From Margaritispora aquatica (taxonomy: Eukaryota; Ascomycota; Leotiomycetes; Helotiales; Discinellaceae), in contig VJWN01000006.1 in the NCBI GenBank assembly GCA_007644065.1, positions 310,001-374,000 on the forward strand: a stretch of 64,000 nt of DNA, given 5' to 3'. Below the pieces are notes generated by a model, which saw nothing but the letters and a program-made list of their open reading frames with translations, was not told the origin of the DNA and made no database searches. The position numbers and the translations under genes are program-made. Positions 11,938 through 24,875 of the stretch are shown one piece after another; within the stretch, counting starts at the first letter, position 1; every line of letters starts with the position of its first letter.

Positions 11938-12453
11938 TGGTTTTCTTATGAGTTTAATGTTTGCGTGATAAGCATTGCAAGGCGTTTCTGAGCATTGGGT
12001 GCACGTTTGGCTGAATACCCCAAATATATTAGAATCGATTATTTTCACAACTAAGTTGTATTCACATTTGAGTTTAAATGTTTGGTGCTTATATCAGAAA
12101 TTGGTTCGTAAAGCTAATGTGTTTATGCCTCCCCTCAGTATATGCATATGTATAGATATTGGACGCAGCTATTGAATAATACACGGTTTCTGCGCTCCTA
12201 ATCAGATCTCATATTTCAAACATTCATAACGCGCCGTCGACCAGCGCTCAATCATAAAATCGAGATTAAACACCGAACCATGCTTGCCCTAGGGGAGTGA
12301 ATCCCATGCCTCCTAATGCTTTGATATCAAATGCTACCACCACTCCATGCACCAAAAAAACCCCGTCCAAAACCAACCCCGTACTATGCTCTATCATATA
12401 CATCAAAATAGCCTCCCCTCTATTAACGCCAATAAATTATTTCCGCGGGATCA
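11938..12453. other. Intergenic between converging genes
   Basis: 516 bp holding the 3' UTRs of VPS20 (+) and the DUF2293 gene (-). AT-rich, with no other feature seen. Confidence 0.5.
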
Positions 12454-15403
12454 CTACTCCAGAACAATCACCTGCCGCCGCGAGTCAGACCTAGCGTACA
12501 TGGGTGGACCCGGCGGAAGCTGCTGTTGATGTTGATGTTGATGTTGAGAATGTGGTGCAAATTCGTTTCTTGCATGTGCCCTTTGATCATTGTAGTATGC
12601 AGCTGGAACGCGCACTTCACCTACATGGCCACTATATTAACTATTAGCGAATGACACCTCCGAATAGAAAATATCGATACTTACTCCGATCTCTCAATAT
12701 ATCTGATAGGAGTCTTTGCTCTGGCTGACACAGGCTGCTGGATAACTTGACCTGGACGTTCCTCGTAATATCTTACAGGAGTACTCTGCATGCCATGGCT
12801 CTGCTGTTGACCTCGATCAGAAAGAACAATGAAGTCATTATTTGATCGTTGATTCGAAGGATCAAGACGAGACTGAGAGAAACTGTGGACAAGTTCACGA
12901 GTCTGGCTTACATCATGACGATGCGAAGGTTCTTGCACAACATGATAGGCCCCACGCCCTAACTCAGATGGTAAAGCACGCTGATGTTGAGTGGCAGTTG
13001 GATGGGTCCTTTGAGCATCATTGATATAAAATGGTGGCACCTGCTGCGCGTTGTGGCTGGCGCGAGTTTCTGAAGCATATTCACCGCTGCGTGTTCTTGG
13101 AACATCAGAATGTCTAGCCAAGTGGCTAGCAGGACGTTCATCAAAAATAGGAAGTTCTTCAGCCGTGACAGGATCTATATAGATGCGCTGTCTGGACTTC
13201 GACAAACCTTGTGTGGCTTGAGGCTGAGCTCGCGAATGTCGACCAAGGAAATTTCCATACTCAACAGATGAAGTCGAAATAGGATGAGAATCAATGCTCG
13301 GAGAAGGTACAACATAAAAGTCTTGTCTATGAGAAGAAACTGGATCAACTCTGAAATGGCCAACATTGTCCTCACGGACGATGCGACGACGCTTTGGTGC
13401 TTGAGGACTATCATCATCAAGAATGATTACTTGTCTTTGTGTAGGAGAATGCATATGTTGTTCATCCACCCGCCGGACATACGACTCTTGAGGACGCCTG
13501 AAGCTACTGTGCATATCATCATGCCTGTTTACTGTTGGCGATGCAACAAATTGGGCGGTCTCAATGGAAGGCAGCGGCATATCTTGCGGATTGTGCCGTA
13601 CAGGAGAGCCTCTCACAACTTGTGGAGGCCTCTCTCTCATAGCATAAGAAGGAGTACCCGCTCGGGGTTGAGTAAAAGAATTATACATCAATCGATCAGG
13701 CTCTGCTCTCATGTTTACCTCTTCTCCACGCATGGATGGCTGCACATGTCTTGGCTGCGTATAATGTGGTTCCTTGGGCAGTTAGTATTATCGCACAACA
13801 AAAGTTTCTGCACTTACTGTTCGCATCACACCAGAGGTAGGGGCATATCGTGATTGCTCCTGTCTGTTGTGGTTTGGATGCGTTGCATAGTTGATTGACT
13901 GATTGTTAGCGAAGGCTGACATGTTCTGGCCGGGCACGACGCTTGCACGATTCGAGTCTATCCGTGGATGTGTGCTAGGACCGGAATGGGGAGCTGGAGA
14001 AGATCCAACATAGTATCTTTCTTTTCTTTGCATTGCATCGTCGTAAGCTGCCTGGTACCGGCTAAATCCTCTTTGTTTCTTCTTTTCATGTTCCTGATGA
14101 GGGGTTGCTTTCGATCTTGTTCGGTCGGAAATTGCTGTATCCGTTTCAAGCTGGACAATGATATTAGGAGCTTGCTGCTGAATATGTGGCAAACTTTTAT
14201 TCGCAACAACCTCCCGTTGTTCGTTCCGGGACACAGAATTGGATGGAGGTTCACTAGAACTTGCTGAAGTGACCTCGCCTTCTTCATCAGAAGTGTCTTC
14301 GTCGTCTGAGCTATCGTCATCCTCCCCCTCCGAGTCTGTGATTATCACCACTTCACGAAGGATTTCGTCAAGCTGGTCACGGCCCGTTTCTTCGTCGCCA
14401 CGCCACTTGATGAGTACATCCAAACACACCGGTTCAACAGCTTTGCGTGCATTGATCCAAGATGTCTCGCGAAGAAGTTTGTCGTATCTAGTATGAGTGT
14501 GTCTAATGTGGGCCAAAACAGCAAGTTGAACTCGACGTGACAGTGGGATTTCGGATTGTAATCCAACAGTTGGCTCACCATGAAACATTCCGCCCTAAAA
14601 CATCTATATCAGTTGAGACCCTTCTGAACTGGTCCTGTAGATTCATACCTTCTTGAACGCATGCTCGATAATCATTTGGCGATCTGTGTTAGGTATTCGT
14701 GGGAAAAGGTCCCTGATAGCTCCATCAGCCTGCTTGTTGATTTCTTCCTGTGATTCGGGAATGGGTTCAATAAAGCCTGGCGCTGTATTAGGCTTTGAAA
14801 TCACTGTTTCTCCAATCCAATCCTGGGCCTCCTCGATAATTGTTTCACGGAAATGGTATCCTATCCGGTATATGTGCTCAGAAATCTTCAAACTTTCTTC
14901 TTTGCCCTTGTTGGATACAATAAAAATCATCGCGCCCTGCTCTCTCGATAATTCCTTGCATTTGGACGTCAACCTGGGGTCTCCGATAGGAACAAAGCCA
15001 TATCCTGGGTGTGGTGTAATCTTGTCGGTAACCTGTGGATAGTGTCAGTTTCATCACGGTGGTGATTCAACAAAATGCTGCTGCAAACCTGATAATCCAA
15101 CCTCTTGTCCTGCTTTTCGGAATTTTCTGCAAATTCAAAATATGACTGGTACTTAGACTTGATCTTTGGGTTGTCAAGTTTGGCAATCAAATGGGACGGT
15201 GCCGGCGCATTCCAATCCGCGAAGGTGATGGCCTTCCTCTCTTTGCGCTGGGTCAGCTTGTGAAGCCGCCGTTCCTCTTTCGAAGCCTTCGAGGGCTTTT
15301 GAGCCTTTTGAGGCTTCTGAGGTTTTTGGGCCTTGGAACCCTTCTTTGCTCGAGTCCCTACCTGGCCAGCGGCAGGTATCCGCTTCTTCTTGCCACCTGC
15401 CAT
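12454..15403 (-). CDS. DUF2293-domain protein, five exons
   Basis: Exons 15403-15089, 15032-14649, 14594-13818, 13772-12685 and 12631-12454 give 913 aa. The conserved part is DUF2293, a fungal domain of unknown function: PHPGYGFVPIGDPRLTSKC, then DLFPRIPNTDRQMIIEHAFK, then LSRRVQLAVLAHIRHTHTRY, split by introns but continuous after joining. The N-terminus is very basic and Lys/Pro-repetitive (KAQKPQKPQKAQKPSK), probably a nuclear or RNA/DNA-binding tail. An acidic block, SEGEDDDSSDDEDTSDEEGE, follows the domain, then about 500 residues of disordered Gln/His/Arg/Ser-rich sequence. The last exon has no start codon: it joins GA|T (Asp) and ends with a His-Gln repeat, PPGPPMYARSD and QVIVLE-stop. 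All four introns have consensus ends (GTTTGC, GTATGA, GTAAGT, GTAAGT donors). I infer a nuclear protein; its function is unknown. Confidence 0.85.
12518..12545. repeat. TGATGT-type hexamer repeat coding for a His-Gln run
   Basis: About four copies of tgttga/tgatgt lie in the last exon of the DUF2293 gene. On the minus strand they read CAT CAA repeats, giving a short His-Gln tract. Confidence 0.75.
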
Positions 15404-15937
15404 AGACTTACCGCGTCTCAGCAATACAAATCTTCTTCTGTATGTCAAATTAGTTGGTCAGCCCAAAGTACAAGATTGTACAGTATTAGGCAAGCAAGTC
15501 TTCACAAATATCAGCGATCACTGTGTGATGCGGGTGATGATGGAGGAACAGGAGACACGAAGGTTGTCGAGAACCTCAGTAGCTCGAGCAGGGCGCTAAT
15601 TTAGCCTGACTCAACCAAGGCGTGACGAGCAAGAAGAAACCTGAGCCGAACCCAACGTTACATCATAAACCGCACTCACAAGTTAATAGACGACTTATAA
15701 TTTTCTTGAATAAATGGTAAGATATGATGAAATTTGAACAGAGATGGTTCACAGTTGAAAGGGCTTTGAATCACATCGTCTTATGCTTTAGAGATTTGGC
15801 TTGCTAAACTACCTACAAAGTTTGACCACAAGCATGCTATCATCAGACCACCTGGTTCTGTCCTTTCGTTCTCCTTACATACAGCAAAACCCCGGAAATA
15901 GCTTGTACAAGAAACCGCTTCAGAGAATGCAAAATAT
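15404..15937. other. Intergenic, no supported gene
   Basis: 534 bp that should hold the DUF2293 gene promoter and the 3' UTR of the mitochondrial carrier gene. Nothing else was recognised. Confidence 0.5.
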
Positions 15938-17162
15938 CTAATCCTCAAGCGAGTTGATATGTTTCTTAATAAACTCGAACACAGAGAAGAAAATCGAGTT
16001 CACGACACATGACCTTCCCATGGAAACGCCCAGTCCACGATACATTCTCTTATTAAAGAATTGGATCCTTGGCGCCTTCTTGAACTCCTGCCCTTTCACG
16101 TGTGTAAGGCAATTTCGCTGGTAAATACTTTTTGCTGAATCAATGGGATAGATCAAGGCCCAGCTAGCCACTCCGCAGAGGCCGCCTGCGAGTACAACTG
16201 ATAGTGGATTGCTGCTACGGGATTTGTCTCCTTGGTAGGTGGTGAGAAGCTGTTTGCTGCTTTCGTATGTCATGAAGTATATCGCAGTGCCTAGCGTGTC
16301 TCTCACTGTGTTGATATGTAAGCAAAAGCTGAGTTGAGCTAATACTGGATGGCAGCTTACGTAGATGAAGACTAAAGCCAGAATATAATCCAGCGAATCC
16401 GCGATTCCTCACTATGTTTTTAGCTGTCTTGAAGGTTCCTATATTCTGATAGTTCGATGTCGTCCCTCGCCTGCTGGTCGTTGATGAGACTGTCGAGCTA
16501 GTGCTAAGGCCATTCCGCTCAGCCATCAAAACAGACACTTGAGCACTGAGTTTGGTCAATTCAAAAGGACCTTCGCGTTGTCAGCTTGGCCACACGATCC
16601 CCATAAATATACTCACAAGCTACAACGGTGATGAAAGACCCGGCTGTTGCGCCTGCGGCACCAAAGCAAGCGATTGTGGCAAATGTTGGGTATGTTCCAG
16701 GCGTGTTAATGTGTACTAGCGGATCAAAATCAAAATGTCGTTTGAACCATGCCGCATAAGTGTACTTGGAGGATTGGTACACAGAGAAAGAGATAGTCCT
16801 GACCAAAGTTACACTGGCCATTGGTGCAGTTACACCTCGAAAGAAACCCCGAAACCTCTCGGTCTGGTATGTATGCCGTACACAATCCGTGAAGCTGTCA
16901 TATTTGTATGTCTGCATTCGTGTCTTCACAGAATCTAGGGGAAACTGTTCACAGGCATCAGCCGGTGCTTATTGTGGTATGAAGAGGGTCTTACAGCAGA
17001 AAATGTAGAAAATACACTGCTCACAGACGCAGCGATTTCGGTTCTGTACCGCTTGATCCATCTCGTCTCCTGGTCTGCACGAAGGTAGATTCCTGGAGCA
17101 ATTCCTGGCATATCCTCTTGTATATTCCCATCACGCTGACCAGGTTTCCAAGTCCAAGGCAT
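15938..17162 (-). CDS. Mitochondrial carrier family (SLC25) protein, substrate unknown
   Basis: Exons 17162-16995, 16944-16617, 16570-16361 and 16305-15938 give 357 aa. SLC25 proteins exchange metabolites across the inner mitochondrial membrane using three repeats of two helices each. All three repeat signatures are visible: FPLDSVKTRMQ, PFELTKLSAQ (weaker) and YPIDSAKSIYQ. The downstream matching helices include FRGFFRGVTAPMASV, GFAGLYSGFSLHL and MYRGLGVSMGRSCVVNS. Signature 1 begins exactly at exon 2, and signature 2 is formed across the second join (T|GT gives the Cys before PFEL). Substrate-contact residues do not let me name the solute. The first exon carries a 56-residue N-terminus; the start at 17162 (MPWTWKPGQ) is the first ATG in frame, and MPGIAPG downstream is an alternative. 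Confidence 0.88.
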
Positions 17163-17674
17163 AATTGTACGCGCAGAAGTCACAGCAGCGCTGTGAGACA
17201 ATGGTCTCGAGACCAGAGTCCTTCAACGCGGTCGAAATGTACAGAGCCAGTGATAGTCCATGAAGCCTGTCGAGCGAGGATTTGGACTGTGCTTGAAAAG
17301 TTGCAACCTTATCGGTCTGAGATTGAGAGTATTTGGAAAGAATTGAGACTGTGTACAGGATGAAAAGGGGATCGATGTTTGATTGGGGTCTGCGGGGTTT
17401 GGTGGTGGGAGGTGAAGTTTGAGTGTACAAAATGGCTTGAGCTCCAGTTCGACTTGTTCGACAAAGAAACCTACCTAAGAGCTGCAGCATTGGAGCATGG
17501 AACATGGAGCATTGGAGTTGTGGAGCAGGGGGGGTTGCAGCTCCTCCAATGCCGGTCTGCTTTATCTTTATCGGCTGCGTCATTCGCTCTTTTGTACGGC
17601 AGCCCGTGTCGCTGCTTTGAGCTTTGGAATTTCAGATTTATTTCCTTTTAATCCTCGCTTGAGATTTTCATCGT

Positions 17675-17706
<32 letters not shown>

Positions 17707-18063
17707 TTGGACCTTTGGAATCTGCACAATCGAGATTGCCAGAATTCATCATAGTCAAAGACGGAATTACAGCTGGGTATGGGGAACACCAGATGTCACG
17801 TCACGGAATGTACTCAATTGTCATGCACGATTAAAAGCATGGAAAAATAAGATCCAGGAGAAGTTTCTCCTAGACAGGTAAGATTCCTTACGATACCTTT
17901 ACAGTATCCAGAAATGAACGAAGATGAAGACGAATCTGGCTGGCCCCGACCTCAATTCACTCAGATTAACATAACAGAGTCTTCGTCTAGTACGGCAATC
18001 TATTCTGCGATTTTGCTTCAATTATCATTATTATTTTACATCTTGACTCGTCTCGGCATAGCT
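17163..18063. other. Intergenic with hexamer repeat, no supported gene
   Basis: 900 bp between the carrier gene start and the 3' end of the GT90 gene. Apart from the CGTCCT array near 17677-17705, nothing was recognised. Confidence 0.5.
17677..17705. repeat. CGTCCT hexamer array, about five units
   Basis: A short perfect run of cgtcct lies upstream of the mitochondrial carrier gene. On the minus strand it is AGGACG repeated. Simple-sequence repeat. Confidence 0.85.
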
Positions 18064-19993
18064 TTACCGCGGCTTCTGGAGATCCTCGACCCATCCTAAA
18101 GCATGCCGCTTCACATCCATGACTCTTGCATATTCCAGCAGAAGTCGGTACATGTACACTCTCATATCCTCAACTCTGAGCACCTTTTTTGCCCAATCTC
18201 TACCATCGAGGGCTATCTTCTTTGCCATCAGATCTCGACCATTGATGGTCTTGTTGCGGTGCTCAGAGTCAATTGGCACTCCACTCCCGAGAAAGAAGTC
18301 CATAATACCATAGATATCTAGAAATCGATTGTCCATTGGTACAAAGTGGTGCCAAGCTACTAGGCGGCTATCGTGCCACTCCCGGAAAATAGTCGACTTG
18401 ATCGGAAGACTCGCACTGGCGATGAAGTCTCGGTAGCGACCGGAAAAACTATTGCCGTCAACATCTACGAGGTATTTGTGCTGGTGTTGTTCTGATAGTG
18501 TCAGAACTTGACTCGGGCTAAAGAGAAAGTCTGTATAGTAGCAGGTTTTCTGGTCATCCACTCTTGGAAAGCAGTTCAAGTCATTGAAACCAGCATCCGA
18601 CCATGATTGGAGCCAATTTCCCATGGCTTGATTGACTGGTTGTGTGGTCTTGTTTAGCACTTCCAAATGCCACTGTTCAAGAGGCAAGTTCTGGATATCG
18701 ATGAAACCTGAGCCATTCGCAAAAGTGATGGCTTGACTACCATTCAGCATTGACACCAAGCGGTGACGGTGGAATCCTCTCCAATTATCCTCTTTATTGC
18801 GTCCTCCAGAAGCCAATCCTCTCCACACCATGCTATCAACCTTCTCTTCCCAAGGCACAAACTTGCCTGGTTTAAATCGGGCATCACCTCTGATATACAT
18901 CGCAGCTGGTACCAAGATCTCCGAATTCACTGTAAGCTTACTACTTCCAAACATTGGAAACAACTTATCACCGGTGGAAATGCTAATTGGTTCAATCAGA
19001 AAACCATGAAGCCCTTGCAAATCTGGCTGATGACACAGCGATGTCGATAATGTGTAATTCGAAACATAGCCCTTTTCAGTGTGTAGCATTGTGTTGCTGA
19101 TTGTCAGATTTGGAGGCATTGAGAAATCCGTTTGAACTGGTGCAAGTTGCGCCTTGCTGTCTGAAGGACATGCTTTTGCTATCCGAGGCCAAATGGGCGC
19201 TGAGCGATCCCAATTATACGGCTGAGTGTCCTTTTGATCGGCTTTTGGCAAAGCTATTTTTTGGGTTAGTCATTACATGAATGAATAGATATCTGGAAGT
19301 CTTCAGCTTACCACTAAATTTCCCAAGGGTCTCTGAGACAGGAAATATCCACCGTTCTCGTTGCTCTTTCTCCATAAAGCTATTCATATCCTCCCATGGA
19401 ATCAGAAGTCGTGGTTCATCCATCACGTTCATTGCTAAATCCATGTCAGGCAGATCCCTGGAGATGGAATTTATCAAATCCCTCCAAATTGGCATCCAAA
19501 AGTGGTCGCAATCTTTGTTCGTCCTGCCCCTCCTGATCTTCAATCCACATTCTTGGCTTCTTACATCACGCAACATTATCTTCGGATCCAATGCCCAGAG
19601 AGGATTCATATCATGGTATATCTGGTCCCACAACTCCTCAATCATCACCACTCCATGGGCATTTGCGTACTTCCACCATTTTCCAAACCCTGGAGGTGGA
19701 TGTCTTCCCCGCTTCTCTCGATACTTATGCGCCGCAGATGCCAGGTCAAATGTCTCCTTCTGCCTCAATTCTTCAAAATCTACGTTTGCTTTTGCGATAA
19801 GCGAAACAATTGGGTGCGCATCGTCCAGTGGGGTTGGTATCTTCGTAGGCGCACTCTCAGCTCCAGGTCCCGTCCATGCTATCGGTACCAGAAGCTCTGT
19901 ATCTCCATCGCGAGTGTAAATCAACAAGAGGAGGCCGAAGAAGAAGAAACTGACCAGATATGGCAACAGTCTGAGAGGTCGTAGCTGGCGCAT
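18064..19993 (-). CDS. GT90 (CAP10-like) glycosyltransferase, type II membrane protein
   Basis: Exons 19993-19312 and 19253-18064 give 623 aa, joined by a 58-nt intron (G|GTAAGC...TAG|CT, phase 1). Family GT90 includes Cryptococcus CAP10/CXT1-type xylosyltransferases and animal POGLUT; fungal members act in Golgi glycan or capsule/wall polysaccharide synthesis. A short basic tail (MRQLRPLR) precedes one hydrophobic anchor, LLPYLVSFFFFGLLLLIY, then a luminal stem. Catalytic-domain marks are WKYANAHGVVMIEELWDQIY, MPPNLTISNTM, the block MYIRGDARFKPGKFVPWEEK, DSMVWRGLASGGR, NWRGFHRHRLVSML and KYLVDVDGNSFSGRYRDFI, the nucleotide-sugar region. Several N-glycosylation sequons are present. The acceptor sugar cannot be inferred. 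Confidence 0.9.
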
Positions 19994-22900
19994 CTGAGAA
20001 CAGACGCTGAACTTGCGATCAGCATCACATTTCTAACCAGAAAAAAGAAGACTGAGTGAGAAAGAGCTCACGAAGAAATTGAAATGCGACAGCTGCGCGC
20101 AAACGATTTGGGAACCAACACGAGGTTCCACAGCTGTGCCGCAATGGTACTCTGCATCTTGCCGACAGCCTTGGTGGCTGGAACCAATGAGGAGCTAGTA
20201 TTTAGGTATTTTGTTAGTTTGGCGATAGTTGCGGGTTAGTGGTTCCGGGTAATATGTAAAGGGGAAAGTCGGTGCGGAATGCCAAGAGATGGTAAGACGG
20301 GCGAACGTTGGGGAAAATGAAGCTATTCGCGGGTGGGGCGATCTTGTTGCTCTGGAGATCTTCTTAAGATGAGATGGTGCCTAGGCTACGACCTGTCTGC
20401 CTTCCGGAGTGCTCATGCGATTCCAAGAACGGAGAAAACGTGAAAGATGTGACGAACGCGACCAAGCGAAAACTTCTATTGCCTATTTCTTTTGTCTCAT
20501 TCCCTGCATTTCCCTTCTTGCGCCATTCATTCAAGGCTGTCGAAATCCTTTACCATCAAAAACGAGAATTTAGCTGGATAGAACGTGGGGGTGACACCTC
20601 AGAGTGTTCACAAATGTCAAGTACATTAGAAAAGTATAGTTAGAAACAACGTTTTAAAAGCCAAGTCAACATACAAATAGAGGATCCGGGGAAAGTGTTC
20701 CTCAAATAATTATGATACTTCGATGCTTGGATGTTTTGTACATCAGGTAGGCTTTGGCTTTGGAGAAGATGAATTAGGGCAGCTTCGATTTTCCTTTCGG
20801 TGGTTGTACGAGCAAGGTTGCAGAAGCTTAGTCGCAAGGCGGTTGTGTTACGATTGCTGGTTTCCCTTTACTGCTGTGTTCGATTGTGACTTTTGATGGT
20901 TTTTCTAGAAGCAGGATGTACTTCTATTTATTTTTTATTCTCTTTGTGCTTCACTGCTTAGTACTTGGAAAATTTCCAGATGTTGTGTTTAGGAGTAGCA
21001 TTCGAACTTTACTTCTAAGAGATAGCTTAGACAAATCCTCAAGTATGATTCTAGTAAAGAAAGCGTTTGGAATGTTAAATTAGGACCAAATTCTACAATT
21101 ACCTGCTTGTTGTTTATCGTTATTTATACACTTCTCTAGCTACAAGTCATCCCAAAATAGGACTTCTCGAAAGTTCGAATACACTTCTTATATTATCATT
21201 CTCCCTCATGTTTGCTGTCATTACTCGTCAACACCCCAAGATATTGCAGGCTTAACTTCCGCAGAACTTTCTTTATCTCTCTCTCTCCCCTCGTGTCTTC
21301 CAAACAAAATTTTCCGTTTCAGTAGATCGTAACATGGGAAGTAGCAAGATTGATTGGCAAACCACACGCAGTGGTGTAGAAAGTCCAAATCCAATCCAGG
21401 AACTCCGACAACTCCTAATCCACTACTTTTTTGCATATCCTCAATCGGAGGTATAAGATGATGGTATTTATATAGTAGCGAATAATCGCACTGGTGAACT
21501 AGAAACACGCTTTGGGCTTCAGAGTTGAATTCTTGAATAAAGTGAGCTGAATACACCAGGAGACTTTCGTAGGCTATAAAATGCTGCCTCTTCGTTTTTT
21601 CAAAGTTGAGAGGCAAGGAGGTCGAACGTATGAGTTGAGGAAGACATCGTCTTTTGTTGAAAACTCTTTTGCTAACTGTGATTTTGCAATGTTCTATTGT
21701 TTCAACAAAGCTTGCACGTCAAACCCAACGTCCTTTCCTCACAAGAGACAAAACCTGCTATCTTTTTCTAGCTGGCCTCACTTTCTGTTGTTGTCAAGTG
21801 CCAGCCCTCCTTCCTACTACCGTTGCATACCTACCACCATTTTGAGGAATTGGGTAAGGTATTGTCGTATCTTCATCCCTGTGCTACAACTTCATGAAGC
21901 CCCAATAATCTTGTTCCAGAAGCCCAAACTTTTATTCTCAAAACAATAAGTTGCTGCAATTCGGACCCATAGGTCTTGGATCACATCTATACCAAGCTCG
22001 ATGATGAGCGGCAAGTTCTTGTGTGTGGCCATAGTTAGATATTTATCTTCTGCGTTTGCGATGAAGAAGCTGAGTAGCTGAATACCCGGCACAGGCTTTA
22101 ACTTTGTCAATGCAACCTTAGGCAAGTAAAGTGATATTGAAGTGTGGTCAAATCGATCATGAATCTCCTTGCAAACCAAAGATCAAAGCACTATGGCTGG
22201 ACTTGAAAAAGTCAGCCTCCACTCGCTTCTGAAACGATCGTCAAGGAAGTGGAAGAGTCGTCGGTGCTAGCGAATGTGGCGTTCAAAATTCTTTTTTTTC
22301 AAATGGAAGCGTAAGGAACGTAAGAACGCACTCAATCAACAGATTAGAGTTGTAGTGATTCTAGCATAGCTGGGAAAGTAGAAAAGCCATATCTGCTGTC
22401 AAGCAGCATCTTGTTGTCATCCTCGATCGTTCATCCATCTTTTCAGATCCTCAGATTCCAGTACTTAAAACCAAATTGAACTTGAAGTCGAAATCGAAAT
22501 CTATACCCTCTCCATTTGTCTTTTCCATATTCGCGTGACCAATCGCTCTTAGAGTTTCAAACACCGAGCTAGAAAGAGGCAGCTTGTATTGGTGGCGATA
22601 TATGGCAAGAAGGCTGTTTTCCATTGGGAAGGTTGCGAGCACTTCTTGTTTAAATACCGCTCACTTGCATCAGTAAAAGGGAACAAAATCAAAGAATACT
22701 TAGATGACTTAAGCACATTAAATAAAGCACCACAAACCAACCTCTTCACAACTTCGAAACATCCCACCAATCCACAAGCAAGAAAACGAACTGCTGATCT
22801 CACAGTGTATTCACTAGAAAGTTATTCGAAAATAAACATGAGAGTCTCCCAAGCTCTATAAAAACCTCACTGAGCTTCAAAGGAGAGCTACGACGCAAAT

Positions 22901-24875
22901 CCAGTTTCTCCCCGACTGGGAGGATAGTGGGAGATATATTGTGTCAAAAAACAATAATATACCAGCGGGATGCACAAGATGCACACAGAGAGGCGAGGCT
23001 TTAGGTATTGCAAGAGTACGGCGGAGAAGTGAGCAGTTGTGATTTGCGCAGGAGGAAATACGAGAAAAAGAGCAGATGTAGACTGCTGCCATCTTGATTT
23101 TTGCTGTGCTTGTTGTCATCTTCCCCAGGATACTTACACTCTCCACGGAATGTCTAGTAAATGAGCACGACGATCACATGGAAGATGCTTAGGATAGTCT
23201 CTCAAACACAGAGTAATAAAATAAAGTGCAATGAAATCCTAAACCCAAACTTAAAGCTTCGACGGAAGGCATTTCAGAGGTACGACTCCGTCTTTATTGC
23301 TCATAATCCAGCAAAGGAGCGTGATCTCATCGACTATATATATATATAAACACCACTGACTGACGATCAAGATCTCCAGTAAAAGAACAATCCCCATCGA
23401 AACATTCCTTATCAAAGGGAGCAAAGCCAAGTACCTTTACTTACTTATGGTATCCAAGCATACATACACAAGAGTAATCCGAAAGTTCAACTCAAAACCC
23501 AACTCTCGTGCTCGTGCTTCAAGTCAAAGACAAGTTCATGTCGTCGAACCTCCGCTTGGGGTGGAAAGAGATATAAGAAAAACCAACTTATGACATTCGA
23601 TATAAACGACGAGGAAAAAACAACAACAAAAAAAAGACGCAACAAGATACTCACTACCAGCGTAGCCTGCTTTGTCCAATCTCTCTCCCCCTTTCCTCAC
23701 TCGCCTGCTTCCCTCGTAGTCCATACACCTTCCTTCATCATTACCCTATCTCTTTGTTAGCAAGGTAGGTAATCCTCACGCCTCTCCTCTCATTTACACA
23801 CTCTTTCTCTCGCTGTCGACATTACTTCACCTCACTTCCTCTCATTCCGTTCTCAACTTTTACTAGGTATATCAATATCCACATGAGCTTCATACGGATT
23901 ACCTACCTAACCCACCTACCTACTCCACAACTTCCAAACAAGCTCGCTATCACCGCAGCTTGCCGTAACCAGGTAGCTTAAGCAAAGATCCCACCCCCAG
24001 GTCCTGTCTTCTTCTCTATATCTGAATCTAATTCACATCGCGGAAAAAATCTCGCAAGCAGGAGAAGAGTGGCTTATATACCACTTACCAGCCTACAGCT
24101 CTGAATACAACACCAAAGTGAATGAATGAAAACCAACAATGGTGAAACGAAATGTCGATTGACTCGCCAACTATCCCAAATATCCATCAGAGAAGAATTT
24201 ATCGCTCGACATGCATGAATCACGACACACGGCTGTGGTGTCACGAGGTAAACGCCAGATCTGATCTGGTGATGCCACCATGTCGTGCTACATTAGCTGG
24301 GACAAAGTCAGGGCAATGGCGCTTTGCCTTGCGGCTCTGCATGGAAAAAACAAACATGAAAGCGACGACTGGAAAGATAGATCATGTGAGCGAGATGAAG
24401 AGTGGATGAGTTGCAATGCAACGCCGAGTATAAAACTGTGGTAACATTGGAACTGCCGGACTTTCTAAAGCAGAAATCGTACTTGCTAAATATGGGCTCT
24501 CAAATGCTCACTACCAACAATCGAAGCAGCGCGTAGTCGTTCATCATTTACTAGGTTGGAGAGACGACACATGCTAATATACCAAAAATAATTTGAGAAC
24601 ATTTAGACTTGAAATTGAATTGCAAGAATTCAGCAGAGATAAAAAGAAAGAAAAAACATGGAGAAAACAATTCAAAACATGCAATGATTTGAAAAAATGT
24701 CCTTTATGAGAGAAAGAAGATTCGTGGTATTGTACAAAGGTCGACAGACCTGGTCCTATTCCTTGTTGTTCGAGGAAGAGGAGATCTGAATTTTGGGTCG
24801 ACTTGCGTAACCCAACGCTATCTAACCTAGAGTACAACCCATTCTAATGCTATGTATACAATGTCCACGATTCTC
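19994..24875. other. 4.9-kb gene-poor region
   Basis: I could not build a protein gene here. Open frames on both strands are short (mostly under 130 codons), lack domain-like composition and do not join through consensus introns. The stretch is AT-rich around 20600-23350, with a short (AT)n run near 23335-23350. A pyrimidine-rich segment at about 23670-23960 (ctctctcccc, acctacctac) resembles fungal promoter or leader DNA. It could hold a long non-coding RNA or a long leader, but nothing decides this. Confidence 0.45.
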
